Assembly (NCBI RefSeq): GCF_003148825.1
Contig: NZ_QGGZ01000003.1
Coordinates: forward strand, 620,001 to 684,000
Reading direction: 5' to 3'
DNA length: 64,000 nt
Source of the DNA: Streptomyces sp. CG 926
Lineage (GTDB): Bacteria; Actinomycetota; Actinomycetes; Streptomycetales; Streptomycetaceae
A model generated the notes under the pieces. That model ran no database searches. It was not told the origin of the DNA and saw only the letters and a list, made by a program, of their open reading frames with translations. Position numbers and translations under genes: made by a program. This document shows positions 50,584-60,754 of this stretch, piece by piece. How positions within the stretch are numbered: position 1 is the stretch's first letter; the number at the start of each line of letters is the position of its first letter.

Positions 50584-51186
50584 TCAGGAGCCGCCCGCGG
50601 CCTTGGCCGCCTTCGCTGCGGCCTTCATCTCCTGCTTGTGCGCCCGCACCTTGGCCAGGGACTCCGGGCCGGTGATGTCGGCCGCCGAGCGGTAGACGTT
50701 CGCCGGTCCGTACCCGCCCGCCGCCTCCCGCCAGCCCGTCGGGCGCACACCGAAGCGCTTGCCCAGCAGGGCGAGGAAGATCTGTGCCTTCTGCTCCCCG
50801 AAGCCCGGCAGCGCCTTGAGCCGCTTCAGCAGTTCCTGGCCCGTCGTGGCGTCGGCCCAGACCGCCTCCGCGCTCCCGTCGTAGTGCTCCACGAGGTACG
50901 CGCACAGCTGCTGGATCCGCGTCGCCATCGACCCCGGATACCGGTGGACGGCGGGTTTCTCGGAGAGCAGGGCGGCGAAGGCCTCCGGGTCGTACGCGGC
51001 GATGGTGTGCGCGTCGAGATCGTCGGAGCCGAGCCGCTGGGCGATGGTCCAGGGCCCCGAGAACGCCCACTCCATCGGCACCTGCTGGTCCAGCAGCATT
51101 CCGACGAGGGCGGCCAGCGGGCTCCTGCCGAGCAGCGCGTCGGCGTCCGGCTGCTGGGCCAGCCGGATGGTGATGTCCTTGTCCAT
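50584..51186 (-). CDS. HhH-GPD-type base-excision repair protein
   Basis: 200 residues from ATG 51186. Central hairpin-helix-hairpin LKALPGFGEQKAQIFLALLG and the helical glycosylase scaffold (GMLLDQQVPMEWAFSGPWTI). It lacks the C-terminal 4Fe-4S cluster of MutY/Nth. A catalytic Asp would lie about 18 residues after the HhH; I do not see an obvious one (KRFGVRPTGWREAAGGYG), so its activity is uncertain. Actinomycetes carry this short family as 'HhH-GPD-type' proteins. Confidence 0.82.
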   Translation of the reverse strand: MDKDITIRLAQQPDADALLGRSPLAALVGMLLDQQVPMEWAFSGPWTIAQRLGSDDLDAHTIAAYDPEAFAALLSEKPAVHRYPGSMATRIQQLCAYLVEHYDGSAEAVWADATTGQELLKRLKALPGFGEQKAQIFLALLGKRFGVRPTGWREAAGGYGPANVYRSAADITGPESLAKVRAHKQEMKAAAKAAKAAGGS

Positions 51187-51262
51187 GGCTCCAGCGTCCC
51201 GCCTGGGCGCGCTCCCCGCGCGGTCGCCGCACCGCGCGCCTAGCGTGAGTACGACCGTCGAC

Positions 51263-51332
51263 GACGACAGCTGAGCGACGACAGCTGAGCGACGACAGGT
51301 ATGTGACGACAGGTACGCGACGGCAGGTACGA
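51263..51332 (+). repeat. Five degenerate 14-bp tandem repeats upstream of the VOC gene
   Basis: GACGACAG recurs at 51263, 51277, 51291 and 51305, and GACGGCAG at 51319, exactly 14 bp apart. The array ends 20 bp before the VOC start codon. Confidence 0.85.
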
Positions 51333-51351
51333 GACGAGGAGTCGATCGATC

Positions 51352-52164
51352 ATGTCTGAGTTCTCCGAAGGCGCTCCGTGCTGGGTGGACGCGATGTTCG
51401 CCGACGTGGAAGGGGCCAAGACCTTCTACGCGGACGTGCTGGGCTGGACCTTCGGCGAGGCCAGCAGCGAGTACGGCAACTACACGCAGGCCTACTCCGA
51501 CGGCAAGGCCGTCGCCGCCGTGGTCCCGCCGATGCCGGGAGCCGACGCGCCGTCCCAGTGGTGTCTGTACTTCGCCTCGCCCGACGCGGCGGCCACCGCC
51601 GGGAAGGTGACGGCGAACGGCGGCGAGGTGCTGATGGGCCCCATGCAGGTGGGCACCTTCGGCACGATGCTGATCGCGAAGGAGCCGAGCGGCGCGGTCT
51701 TCGGCGTCTGGCAGCCGGGCGAACACAAGGGCTTCGAGAAGATGGGCGAGGCGGGCTCGTACGCGTGGGCGGAGGTCTTCACGAGGGACCCGGCCAAGGC
51801 GGACGGGTTCCTGCCGAAGGTCTTCCCGTACGGCGCCCAGCAGATGGACCCGGGCGACGACCCCGAGATGGCCGACATGGACTTCAAGGTCTTCAGCGTC
51901 GGCGGCGCCGGGAACCCGGTGCTGGGCCGGATGAAGATGGACGACGACTTCCCGCCGGACCTGCCGCCGTACATCCAGATCTACTTCGGGGTGCCGGACT
52001 GCGACGAGGCGGTGGCGAAGACCCAGAAGCACGGCGGGAAGCTGCACTTCGGCCCGATGGACAGCCCGTTCGGCCGGTTCGCGGCGGTCACGGACCCGCA
52101 GGGCGCGGCCTTCGCCGTGATCGACATGTCGACAACGGTGGGTGAGATGCCGAGCTTCGGCTGA
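51352..52164 (+). CDS. VOC-superfamily protein with two glyoxalase-like domains
   Basis: 270 residues from ATG 51352. Two related halves: residues about 8-125 (PCWVDAMFADVEGAKTFYAD...VFGVWQPGEHKGFEK) and about 138-262 (YAWAEVFTRDPAKADGFLPK...HFGPMDSPFGRFAAVTDPQG). Each has the beta-alpha-beta3 fold of the glyoxalase/bleomycin-resistance superfamily. Similar two-domain proteins in actinomycetes lack a proven substrate. The first half has few of the usual metal-binding His/Glu residues. Confidence 0.87.
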   Translation: MSEFSEGAPCWVDAMFADVEGAKTFYADVLGWTFGEASSEYGNYTQAYSDGKAVAAVVPPMPGADAPSQWCLYFASPDAAATAGKVTANGGEVLMGPMQVGTFGTMLIAKEPSGAVFGVWQPGEHKGFEKMGEAGSYAWAEVFTRDPAKADGFLPKVFPYGAQQMDPGDDPEMADMDFKVFSVGGAGNPVLGRMKMDDDFPPDLPPYIQIYFGVPDCDEAVAKTQKHGGKLHFGPMDSPFGRFAAVTDPQGAAFAVIDMSTTVGEMPSFG

Positions 52165-52254
52165 GCTGCCTCCGCCCTGCCGTGCCGCCCCGTCGGGCGG
52201 CACGGCAGACTGCCCCCGCACACACGGGTTCCATCTGCGCGGGGGCGGATTCAC

Positions 52255-53028
52255 ATGAGACACGGGTCGATCGCGGCTGCCGCGGGATGCGCGCTGGCGA
52301 TCCTCACGACGGCGGGGTGCGGTCTGCCGCCCGCGCCGGAGCTGTCGCCGCCGCAGCACTCACTGCACGGGAGCTCGGCGCTGCCGTCACCGGCGCCGTC
52401 GTGGACACCGTCGCCCGTACCGTCACCGTCGGCACCTTCCTCGGCTCCTTCCTCGGCTCCGTCCGAGTCGCCGCGGGCGTCCGGGCCGGCCGAGCCGGTC
52501 GGGGACGCGAAGGTCACGGCCGCCGACGGCCCCCTGCTGGCGGCCGTCCGCAGGGACACGGCCCCGGACGTCAAGGTTCCCGGTGACGGGTCCGTCCTCG
52601 TCATCCACCGCGAACCGGCGGGCGACACGGGAGAGCTGGCCTGGATGCCGGACGACCGGAACTACTGCCTGGCCGTGGTCCGCGAGGCCCGAGCCAGCAC
52701 CACCTGCAACCCCCTGCCGAAGTCCTGGGCGCGCATCGGGATCCGGCTGGTGACCGAGGGCGCCGTGTATCCCGGCCGGACCACGGTCTACTTCGCCGTC
52801 GTGGACGGCGGCCACGCCCCGTACGCGTACGCCGGACCCGGTCAGCACCGGCCGGACCTGGGCCCGGTCCGCGAGGCCACGGCAGCCTTCGCCCCGGGCC
52901 GGACACTGAGCCTGCTCACGTACGAACGCCACGTCCCCGTGGTCTCACCGGGCGACCGGGACATCTGCAGCGCGGACAACGCCGTCTGCTTCCCCGCCCT
53001 CGACGTCTACGTCCCCGGCAGCCCCTGA
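52255..53028 (+). CDS. Secreted lipoprotein of unknown function
   Basis: 257 residues. Type II signal peptide with lipobox TAGC (Cys22), then a Ser/Pro-rich linker to about residue 80 and a C-terminal domain (about 88-255) with four cysteines (DRNYCLAVVREARASTTCNP and DRDICSADNAVCFPALDVYV) that probably form two disulfides. No recognised domain. Start ATG 52255. Confidence 0.75.
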   Translation: MRHGSIAAAAGCALAILTTAGCGLPPAPELSPPQHSLHGSSALPSPAPSWTPSPVPSPSAPSSAPSSAPSESPRASGPAEPVGDAKVTAADGPLLAAVRRDTAPDVKVPGDGSVLVIHREPAGDTGELAWMPDDRNYCLAVVREARASTTCNPLPKSWARIGIRLVTEGAVYPGRTTVYFAVVDGGHAPYAYAGPGQHRPDLGPVREATAAFAPGRTLSLLTYERHVPVVSPGDRDICSADNAVCFPALDVYVPGSP

Positions 53029-53151
53029 GCGTGGCGAAAGTTTTTTCGCGCGGCCTGTCACATCGGTGCGGCGGGGCGGGTCAGAGGAGTGAAGCAGGCG
53101 GGAGACAGACCGGAGCGAGTCCGCACCGGCGCCCGCCCGAGGGGAGCTCGG

Positions 53152-53499
53152 ATGTCCACCACCGCTGTTGTCTTCGCCCTGGTCGGCGCGTTCATGGTCG
53201 GATTCTCGGCGGCCTCGATGTTCCTCGGGGCGAAGTGGGTCGTGGAGCCGCTGGTCGAGTACGGGGTTCCGCGCTCGTGGTGGACCCGGCTCGCCACCGC
53301 GAAGGCGGCCGGCGCCGTGGGCCTGGCGGTGGGTGTCTTCGTCCCGGCGATCGGCATCGCGGCCGCGATCGGGGTCGCCCTGTACTTCGCGGGGGCCGTG
53401 ATCACGGTGCTCCGGGCGAAGTCCTACGCTCACGTCGCCTTCCCGGTGATCTACGCGGCCCCGGCGGTCGTGACCCTGGTCCTCGGGTTCAACGGCTGA
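53152..53499 (+). CDS. DoxX-like small integral membrane protein
   Basis: 115 residues from ATG 53152 (GGGGAG upstream; the longer frame from 53089 is charged and unlikely). Four membrane helices in DoxX-like order: VVFALVGAFMVGFSAASMFL, WWTRLATAKAAGAVGLAVGV, IGIAAAIGVALYFAGAVITV and FPVIYAAPAVVTLVLGF, with the conserved WxxRLxxAKxxGAxGL motif. Function of this branch unknown. Often regulated by a TetR-type gene, which is not present here. Confidence 0.82.
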   Translation: MSTTAVVFALVGAFMVGFSAASMFLGAKWVVEPLVEYGVPRSWWTRLATAKAAGAVGLAVGVFVPAIGIAAAIGVALYFAGAVITVLRAKSYAHVAFPVIYAAPAVVTLVLGFNG

Positions 53500-53536
53500 G
53501 GCGCGCCGGGTGCCGGGTGCCGGGTGCCGCGTGCCG

Positions 53537-54316
53537 CTACGGGGTCACGAACGGCAGGTCCGCCGCGCGGACGCGGTGCAGCGGCCCGGCCGCGCGCAGC
53601 ACCACGTCCAGGACGGCCTCGGGCCGGGCGGCGTAACTGTTGGAGAACCACGGCATGTTGGCCTCGACCACGGCGTACCGGCCCGTGGCGCCGATCAGGC
53701 CGACGTCGACGGTGACGGCGCTGGGCAGGTCCGGGCCGGTCGCGGCGAGCAGCGCGGCCGCGAAGCCGCGTACGTCCGCCCCGCGCCCGTCCTCGTCGAG
53801 CGGGGCGGGGTCCAGGCGTCCGTGGACGGCGTACCGGCTGCCGGCGGCGATCTCGCCGTCGAGCAGGAACAGCCGGTATTCGGCGGCGAAGTCCACCACC
53901 TCCGAGACCAGTACGGGGGTGGCGGCGGGCAGGGACCGCGGCAGGGGCGCTCCGGGCCCGTACACGGCGGGCGGGAAGGACTTCTCGCGCGGCGGCTTCA
54001 CGAAGGCCGGCCGCCCGGATCCGGTCAGCTCCCGCGCCGCCCGGCCCAGGGTGGTCAGCTCGATCCGGCGGCCCGTGAACCGCTCGGGCAGCCGCGTGAG
54101 CCAGTGGTCGGGCGGTTCCAACAGCCCCAGCCCGAGGGCCCCGGCCACCCGCGCGGCGGCGTGCGGACCACCGCACCAGTGCACGGCCCGGCCGGCCAGT
54201 TCGGCGAAGCCGGGGCCGAGGGCCCGGACGGCCATCCCCCGGCGGGCGGCGACCTCCGCGAGCAGCCCGGCCGTGGCGGTCGGCCGGGCGGGTAGCAGAA
54301 ACACCTCGTCCGTCAT
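53537..54316 (-). CDS. ATP-grasp domain protein
   Basis: 259 residues from ATG 54316. The ATP-grasp fold is suggested by FVKPPREKSFPPAVY (ATP-binding Lys), VLVSEVVDFAAEYRLFLLDG (hinge and strand pair), and VTVDVGLI...YAVVEANMPWFSNSY (metal-binding Glu and Asn). It therefore probably ligates a carboxylate to an amine or thiol. Members of this group occur as R2K-type ATP-grasp proteins in actinomycetes. Substrate unknown. Confidence 0.8.
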   Translation of the reverse strand: MTDEVFLLPARPTATAGLLAEVAARRGMAVRALGPGFAELAGRAVHWCGGPHAAARVAGALGLGLLEPPDHWLTRLPERFTGRRIELTTLGRAARELTGSGRPAFVKPPREKSFPPAVYGPGAPLPRSLPAATPVLVSEVVDFAAEYRLFLLDGEIAAGSRYAVHGRLDPAPLDEDGRGADVRGFAAALLAATGPDLPSAVTVDVGLIGATGRYAVVEANMPWFSNSYAARPEAVLDVVLRAAGPLHRVRAADLPFVTP

Positions 54317-54445
54317 CCGGCCATTGTGTCCCGGGAGCCCGCGCCGCTGTGCGGGGCGAAGGAGCCCCCACCCGCGGCGCTGATCATGGCCGCCGCGCGC
54401 AACACGGCGCCGAGGCGGTGGCGTCCTCCGTGGCGGGGCAACGCA

Positions 54446-54475
54446 AAGAGCCCCGCAGCAAGCTGCGGGGCTCTT
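54446..54475 (-). terminator. Terminator of tRNA-Ser(GGA)
   Basis: A 13-bp perfect stem AAGAGCCCCGCAG / CTGCGGGGCTCTT with a 4-nt loop, downstream of the minus-strand tRNA. Confidence 0.85.
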
Positions 54476-54502
54476 CGACGTATTGCCCGGTGAGAGCAAT
54501 GG

Positions 54503-54587
54503 CGGAGGATACGAGATTCGAACTCGTGAGGGGTTGCCCCCAACACGCTTTCCAAGCGTGCGCCCTAGGCCACTAGGCGAATCCTCC
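54503..54587 (-). tRNA. tRNA-Ser (anticodon GGA)
   Basis: An 85-nt class II tRNA on the minus strand: acceptor GGAGGAT/ATCCTCC, anticodon loop TTGGAAA (GGA), long variable arm, T-loop AGTTCGAATCT. Confidence 0.95.
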
Positions 54588-54687
54588 GCGGCAAACAATA
54601 CAAGACGTTGAGGGGTGCTCGCGAACGTGATCGTCGAGCGGAGGGCAGGTGGGGGTCCGGCTCGATTCCAGGGGCTTTCATCCGCTA

Positions 54688-54786
54688 GGGTGGGGCCAGC
54701 CCCTCACGTGGCGCTATCTCACCGAACTCCCCCAGGGCCGGAAGGCAGCAAGGGTAAGTGGGCTCTGGCGGGTGCGTGGGGGGCGC
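54688..54786 (+). ncRNA. ffs: Signal recognition particle RNA (small bacterial SRP/4.5S type)
   Basis: Contains the invariant SRP S-domain loop sequences GGCCGGAAGGCAGCAAGGG followed by the GGGCTCTGG closing strand, flanked by long complementary arms (GCCCCTCACG...TGCGTGGGGG). The position immediately upstream of dnaX is the standard one in Streptomyces. Ends are estimated to within a few bases. The RNA assembles with Ffh for membrane targeting. Confidence 0.92.
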
Positions 54787-54870
54787 TTTGCGTTCCGGGT
54801 GCCGCCCAGGAGGCCCTTCAGGGGCTACGGCGGGCCGCTGATGTCGGTGGGCCCGGATAACCTCGTATAC

Positions 54871-57060
54871 GTGTCGTCCCTTGCGCTGTACCGCCGCTAC
54901 CGCCCCGAGTCGTTCGCCGAGGTCATCGGGCAGGAGCATGTCACTGCCCCGCTGATGCAGGCCCTGCGCAACAACCGGGTCAATCACGCGTACCTGTTCA
55001 GCGGGCCGCGTGGCTGCGGAAAGACCACCAGCGCGCGCATCCTCGCCCGTTGTCTGAACTGTGAGCAGGGTCCCACCCCCACCCCCTGCGGGGAGTGCCA
55101 GTCCTGTCGCGACCTGGCCAGGAACGGCCCGGGGTCCATCGACGTCATCGAGATCGACGCCGCTTCGCACGGTGGCGTGGACGACGCCCGTGACCTGCGT
55201 GAGAAGGCCTTCTTCGGGCCGGCGTCCAGCCGCTACAAGATCTACATCATCGACGAGGCCCACATGGTCACCTCGGCGGGCTTCAACGCCCTGCTGAAGG
55301 TGGTCGAGGAGCCGCCGGAGCACCTCAAGTTCATCTTCGCCACCACGGAGCCGGAGAAGGTGATCGGGACCATCCGGTCCAGGACGCACCACTACCCCTT
55401 CCGACTCGTGCCGCCCGGCACCCTGCGGGACTACCTGGGCGAGGTCTGCGGGCGTGAGGGCGCCAAGGTCGAGGACGGCGTGCTGCCGCTGGTCGTGCGC
55501 GCCGGCGCCGGCTCCGTGCGTGACTCGATGTCCGTGATGGACCAACTGCTCGCCGGCGCCGCCGACGACGGTGTGACGTATGCCATGGCCACCTCCCTGC
55601 TCGGCTACACCGACGGTTCGCTGCTCGACTCCGTCGTGGACGCCTTCGCCGCCGGGGACGGGGCGGCCGCGTTCGAGGTCGTCGACCGGGTCGTCGAAGG
55701 CGGGAACGACCCGCGCCGTTTCGTCGCCGACCTGCTGGAGCGGCTGCGCGACCTGGTGATCCTGGCCGCCGTGCCGGACGCCGGGGAGAAGGGGCTGATC
55801 GACGCCCCCGCCGATGTCGTGGAGCGGATGCAGGCCCAGGCGTCCGTGTTCGGGGCCGCCGAGCTGTCGCGCGCCGCCGATCTGGTCAACACCGGGCTCA
55901 CCGAGATGCGCGGCGCGACCTCGCCCCGGCTGCAGCTGGAGCTGATCTGCGCCCGGGTGCTGCTGCCCGCCGCCTTCGACGACGAGCGGTCCTTCCAGGC
56001 CCGGCTCGACCGGCTGGAGCGCAGCGGTCCGCCCGCCGCCGCTTTCGCCGCGCCGCCGGTCGCCGCGCCCGCCATGGGCTATGTGCCCGGGCCCGAGGCG
56101 CATGCCATGGCGCCCGCCGGTCCCGGTGGAGGTGCGGCCGCCGCGCGCGCCGCCGCCCCCGCGACCGCCCCGGCCCCGGCTCCGACACAGGCTCCCGAGC
56201 CGGTTCCGGCCACTCCCGCCGCTTCGGCCGCTCCGGCTTCCGCGCCCGCCCCGGCCGCCCCCGGCGCCTGGCCCGGCGCCGCGCAGCCCGGGAGCGGTGC
56301 TCCCGGTGCCTGGCCGGGAGCCTCGGCCCCGGCGCCGGCCGCCGCTCCCGCGCCCGCCGCGGGTGCCTGGCCCACCGCGGCCTCCTCCGCCTCGTCCGCC
56401 CCGGCCACCGCTCCCGCACCCGTCGCCCCGGCCCCGGCCGCTGCGGCCCCTTCCCCCGGCATGGCCGCCGGAGCCGGGCAGGTGCAGGCGATGTGGCCCG
56501 GCGTGCTGGAGGCCGTCAAGAACCGCCGTCGCTTCACCTGGATCCTGCTCAGCCAGAACGCCCAGGTCACCGGCTTCGACGGGACCACCCTCCAGCTGGG
56601 CTTCCCCAATGTCGGAGCCCGCGACAACTTCGCCAGCAGCGGCAGCGAGGACGTCCTCAAGGCGGTCCTGGCCGAGCAGTTCCAGGTCAACTGGAAGATC
56701 GAGGCCGTCGTCGGCGGTGGCTCCCCGGCCCCGATCCAGACCGCCTCGTACGGCTCCTCGTACGGGGCCCCGGCCGCGCCCGCGCCCGCCTACAACCCGC
56801 CGCCCCCGGCCCAGCAGCAACCGCCGTCCACCCCGCAGGCCCCGCCCGCCCAGCAGTACACGCCGCAGCAGTCGCAACAGCCGCAGCATTCGGCTCCCGC
56901 CCCGCAGCCCCCCGTACAGCAGGCGCCCCCGCCGGTGGCCCCCGAGGACGACTTCGCCGAGGAGGACGATCCCGACCTCGTCGACAGCGCCCTGACCGGA
57001 CACGACCTCATCGTGCGCGAGCTCGGAGCCACCGTTGTGGAGGAATACACAAATGAGTAG
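54871..57060 (+). CDS. dnaX: DNA polymerase III subunits gamma and tau
   Basis: 729 residues from GTG 54871; the open frame extends upstream through the SRP RNA, so earlier starts are excluded, though ATG 54841 is possible. AAA+ clamp loader: Walker A GPRGCGKT (45-52), zinc Cys (61, 73, 76, 79), Walker [12 protein letters not shown] motif in [13 protein letters not shown]. Domain III follows to about 370. A Pro/Ala linker of over 140 residues precedes the tau-specific domain ([19 protein letters not shown]) and a second Gln/Pro-rich linker with an acidic C-terminus. It loads the beta clamp. No frameshift signal for gamma was seen. Confidence 0.95.
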   Translation: MSSLALYRRYRPESFAEVIGQEHVTAPLMQALRNNRVNHAYLFSGPRGCGKTTSARILARCLNCEQGPTPTPCGECQSCRDLARNGPGSIDVIEIDAASHGGVDDARDLREKAFFGPASSRYKIYIIDEAHMVTSAGFNALLKVVEEPPEHLKFIFATTEPEKVIGTIRSRTHHYPFRLVPPGTLRDYLGEVCGREGAKVEDGVLPLVVRAGAGSVRDSMSVMDQLLAGAADDGVTYAMATSLLGYTDGSLLDSVVDAFAAGDGAAAFEVVDRVVEGGNDPRRFVADLLERLRDLVILAAVPDAGEKGLIDAPADVVERMQAQASVFGAAELSRAADLVNTGLTEMRGATSPRLQLELICARVLLPAAFDDERSFQARLDRLERSGPPAAAFAAPPVAAPAMGYVPGPEAHAMAPAGPGGGAAAARAAAPATAPAPAPTQAPEPVPATPAASAAPASAPAPAAPGAWPGAAQPGSGAPGAWPGASAPAPAAAPAPAAGAWPTAASSASSAPATAPAPVAPAPAAAAPSPGMAAGAGQVQAMWPGVLEAVKNRRRFTWILLSQNAQVTGFDGTTLQLGFPNVGARDNFASSGSEDVLKAVLAEQFQVNWKIEAVVGGGSPAPIQTASYGSSYGAPAAPAPAYNPPPPAQQQPPSTPQAPPAQQYTPQQSQQPQHSAPAPQPPVQQAPPPVAPEDDFAEEDDPDLVDSALTGHDLIVRELGATVVEEYTNE

Positions 57061-57120
57061 CCGGTCCTGATTGGGTGGCCGCACGAAGCCGACCGCGCCG
57101 TCCCGGCTAGGCTGAGCAGC

Positions 57121-58374
<1,254 letters not shown>

Positions 58375-58390
58375 CCAGCGGATCCACAGA

Positions 58391-58432
58391 CCCGCGGGCC
58401 CGGTGCGCACCTCGTGCGCCCGGGCCCGCGGG
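58391..58432 (+). terminator. Terminator after purD
   Basis: CCCGCGGGCCCGG / CCGGGCCCGCGGG form a 13-bp perfect stem, with an inner GCGCAC/GTGCGC extension, starting 17 bases past the stop. Confidence 0.85.
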
Positions 58433-58662
58433 CGTGTCCGCGTGCGACTGCATCGAGCCGCGTTCGAACGCACCCACCTTTACCCAAAGCCATTCCATCG
58501 GGTGATCGTCACCCGGTCTGCCTGACGCCCGCGCGTGCCCCAACTAGGGTGCGATGCCAAGCATTCCGGCACTTGGCCCACCGGCATTGCGATGTCAGTG
58601 GCGGGTGTCACAGTGGGGGAGTGAGCAACGTCGCCGCAGGGCAGAGGGGGTGAGGTCCGGCC

Positions 58663-60516
58663 GTGTCCGGAACCGGTTCGATCATGGAAGCGAGCGTGCC
58701 GTCCGCGCGTTCCCGCGCTCTGGCCGTGCTGCGCGTGCGCAGCAGGGCCTCGGCCGTCGGGCTGCTGCCCGCCGCCCTCGCGGTGGTGCTGGTGGCCGCC
58801 CGGGCGACGGGTCGGCTGGCCGGTGATCCCTGGCCCACGGTGACCCTCGTCGTGTGCGTGGTCGCCGTGCTGGTGCTGCTCGTCGGCGGCGCCTTCGCCG
58901 CCGTGGTGCTGCGGGCGAGCCCCGCCGTGACGCCGACCGTGCCGCTCTCGGAGGCCGCCGCGCCCGATCTCTACCGGCTGGTGCGGGACCTGGCGGACCG
59001 GATGGACGTGCCGCCGCCGTCCGCGATAGCCCTGACGCCGGACTGCGACAGCTGGCTGGAGGACCGCAGCCACGCGGCCCACCGCCGCGGCGCCGCCCGT
59101 GTCTTCGGTGCCACGGCCGGACCCGTCGGGCCGGAGTCCGAGCCGGGCGCGGCCCCGATCCTCGTGATCGGCTCGCCCTTCCTGTGGTGGATGCGGGTCG
59201 CGGAGCTACGGGCGGTCCTCGCGCCCGTCGTCGCCGGTACGGGCCCTTCCGCGCACCCGGACATAGCCGACGCGCGCGGTTTCGTCCGGGGCCTGGACGC
59301 CGCCGTGGACGTGGGCGGTCGGCGCGGCCTCGGCTGGATCGGCGCCCCGGCCCGGCTGCTGCTGAGGCTGTGCCGGACGGACGCCGCCGAGATGGAGCGC
59401 GGGGTGGCCGCGGCCGCCTCGGAGCGTGCCCAGGGTGTGGACTACGGGCTGCGCATCGTCGCCCAGGAGCAGGTCGGCCTCGCCTACGCGGGCTGGGACC
59501 GGCTGCTGACCCGGGTCGCGCTGCCCGCGTGGCGGATGGGCCGCTGGCCGGCGCACCTCGACGCCGGGGTGGTCTCCGCGCTGACCGAGCTGTCCCGGCG
59601 GGACCGGCTGGCCGAGGGGTTCACCTCGCGGCTGGGCGAGCGCCCCGCCTGCGACCTGCTGGAGCAGCCCGGGCTGATCGACGAGGCGACCTCGCTGTTG
59701 GCCGCGCGGCTCTTCCACGGAGGTCCGGCCGAGGCCGGGCCGGACTGGTCCCCGGTGGACTGGGCGGAGTATCCGGAGGAGGTCGTGGACCGCAAGTGGC
59801 GGACCGAGGCGGCCCGCCTGCACACGGCGCTGGACGCCCTCGCCGTCCCGGCGGGGCTGCCGGCCAGCCCTTCGGCCGCCCCGGCAACCCCCGTATCCCC
59901 GACATCCTCCGCAACGCCCGCACCGGCCGCGTCGGCGCCTGTGGCGTCCCCTGCGGCCCGGCCCGGGTCCCAGGGCTCCGAAGGCTCCTCGGGAGCGGCC
60001 GGGGCTGCCGGGGCGCCCGGAGCGGCCGGTCCCGCCACGCTGGCGGCCGCCGACTCCCCCTCCCCCGCCGCGGACGCGTTCGCCGGGCCCACCCTGGAGC
60101 GGGTGCTGGGCTATCTCACGGACCTCGGTGGCGACGGCGCGGCCGGCGAGGCGCTGGCCGGCCGGATCACCGGCGAGCTGGCCCGCGAGGAGCGGGCCGC
60201 CGGACCGGCCGCCGGGGCCGGGAAGGCACGCGGCGCGGACACCGTCCCGCTGTTCCCGCTCCAGCCGCCGCGCAGCGGCCGGGACCTGCTGGCCGACCAC
60301 GTCACGGCGATGGTGTGCTGCGCGGCCGTGGACTCGGCCGGGGCCACGCCCGGGCTGGACTGGCTCGACGGGCCGGTCCTGCTGGTGGGCGGCGACCGCC
60401 GCTCCGACCTGGCGCCGCGCGTGCTGAGCCTGGTCGAGGAGGGGAACCCGGAGCCGCTGCGGGACTGGCTCTCGGCCCTGGGCGTCCGCCCGGAGAAGCC
60501 GGTCCGCCTGGTCTGA
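58663..60516 (+). CDS. M48-like membrane protein lacking the zinc motif (pseudo-peptidase)
   Basis: 617 residues from GTG 58663. Two membrane helices at about 27-50 and 60-85, then a region arranged like M48 peptidases: RLVRDLADRMDVPPPSAIAL, later ILVIGSPFLWWMRVAELRAV followed by LAPVVAGTG. In active relatives the last part reads (E)LRAVLAHELAH, giving the HExxH zinc site; here His-Glu-x-x-His is replaced by Pro-Val-Val-Ala-Gly. A helical region (about 200-400) and an Ala/Pro linker (about 400-465) precede a C-terminal domain. Probably a structural or regulatory descendant of a membrane protease. Conserved between purD and purC in Streptomyces as I recall. Confidence 0.7.
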   Translation: MSGTGSIMEASVPSARSRALAVLRVRSRASAVGLLPAALAVVLVAARATGRLAGDPWPTVTLVVCVVAVLVLLVGGAFAAVVLRASPAVTPTVPLSEAAAPDLYRLVRDLADRMDVPPPSAIALTPDCDSWLEDRSHAAHRRGAARVFGATAGPVGPESEPGAAPILVIGSPFLWWMRVAELRAVLAPVVAGTGPSAHPDIADARGFVRGLDAAVDVGGRRGLGWIGAPARLLLRLCRTDAAEMERGVAAAASERAQGVDYGLRIVAQEQVGLAYAGWDRLLTRVALPAWRMGRWPAHLDAGVVSALTELSRRDRLAEGFTSRLGERPACDLLEQPGLIDEATSLLAARLFHGGPAEAGPDWSPVDWAEYPEEVVDRKWRTEAARLHTALDALAVPAGLPASPSAAPATPVSPTSSATPAPAASAPVASPAARPGSQGSEGSSGAAGAAGAPGAAGPATLAAADSPSPAADAFAGPTLERVLGYLTDLGGDGAAGEALAGRITGELAREERAAGPAAGAGKARGADTVPLFPLQPPRSGRDLLADHVTAMVCCAAVDSAGATPGLDWLDGPVLLVGGDRRSDLAPRVLSLVEEGNPEPLRDWLSALGVRPEKPVRLV

Positions 60517-60754
60517 GGCGGGTCGAGGCGCCCCCGGGAGGGCTACGGCTCGTACGGACAACCGGATGTCAGTGTTCCGTTCCCGTCAATTCGCGACGAA
60601 CAGTGACGGGCTGCGTGCGTTATGTGATGTGCTGGGATCGGTCGCGGCCGACTGTCCTGGGAGCGGGTGCCGAAAAGCCCCACCTCGGCTCAGCCGGGAG
60701 CCGTGCACCGAGGCGATGTACGCCCGTTCGGGGGGTCGAGGGAGGGGAGCGGTC

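Noticed and set aside
54649..54870. N-terminal extension of dnaX
   Set aside because: The extended frame runs through the SRP RNA and lacks DnaX similarity; homology begins at [12 protein letters not shown].
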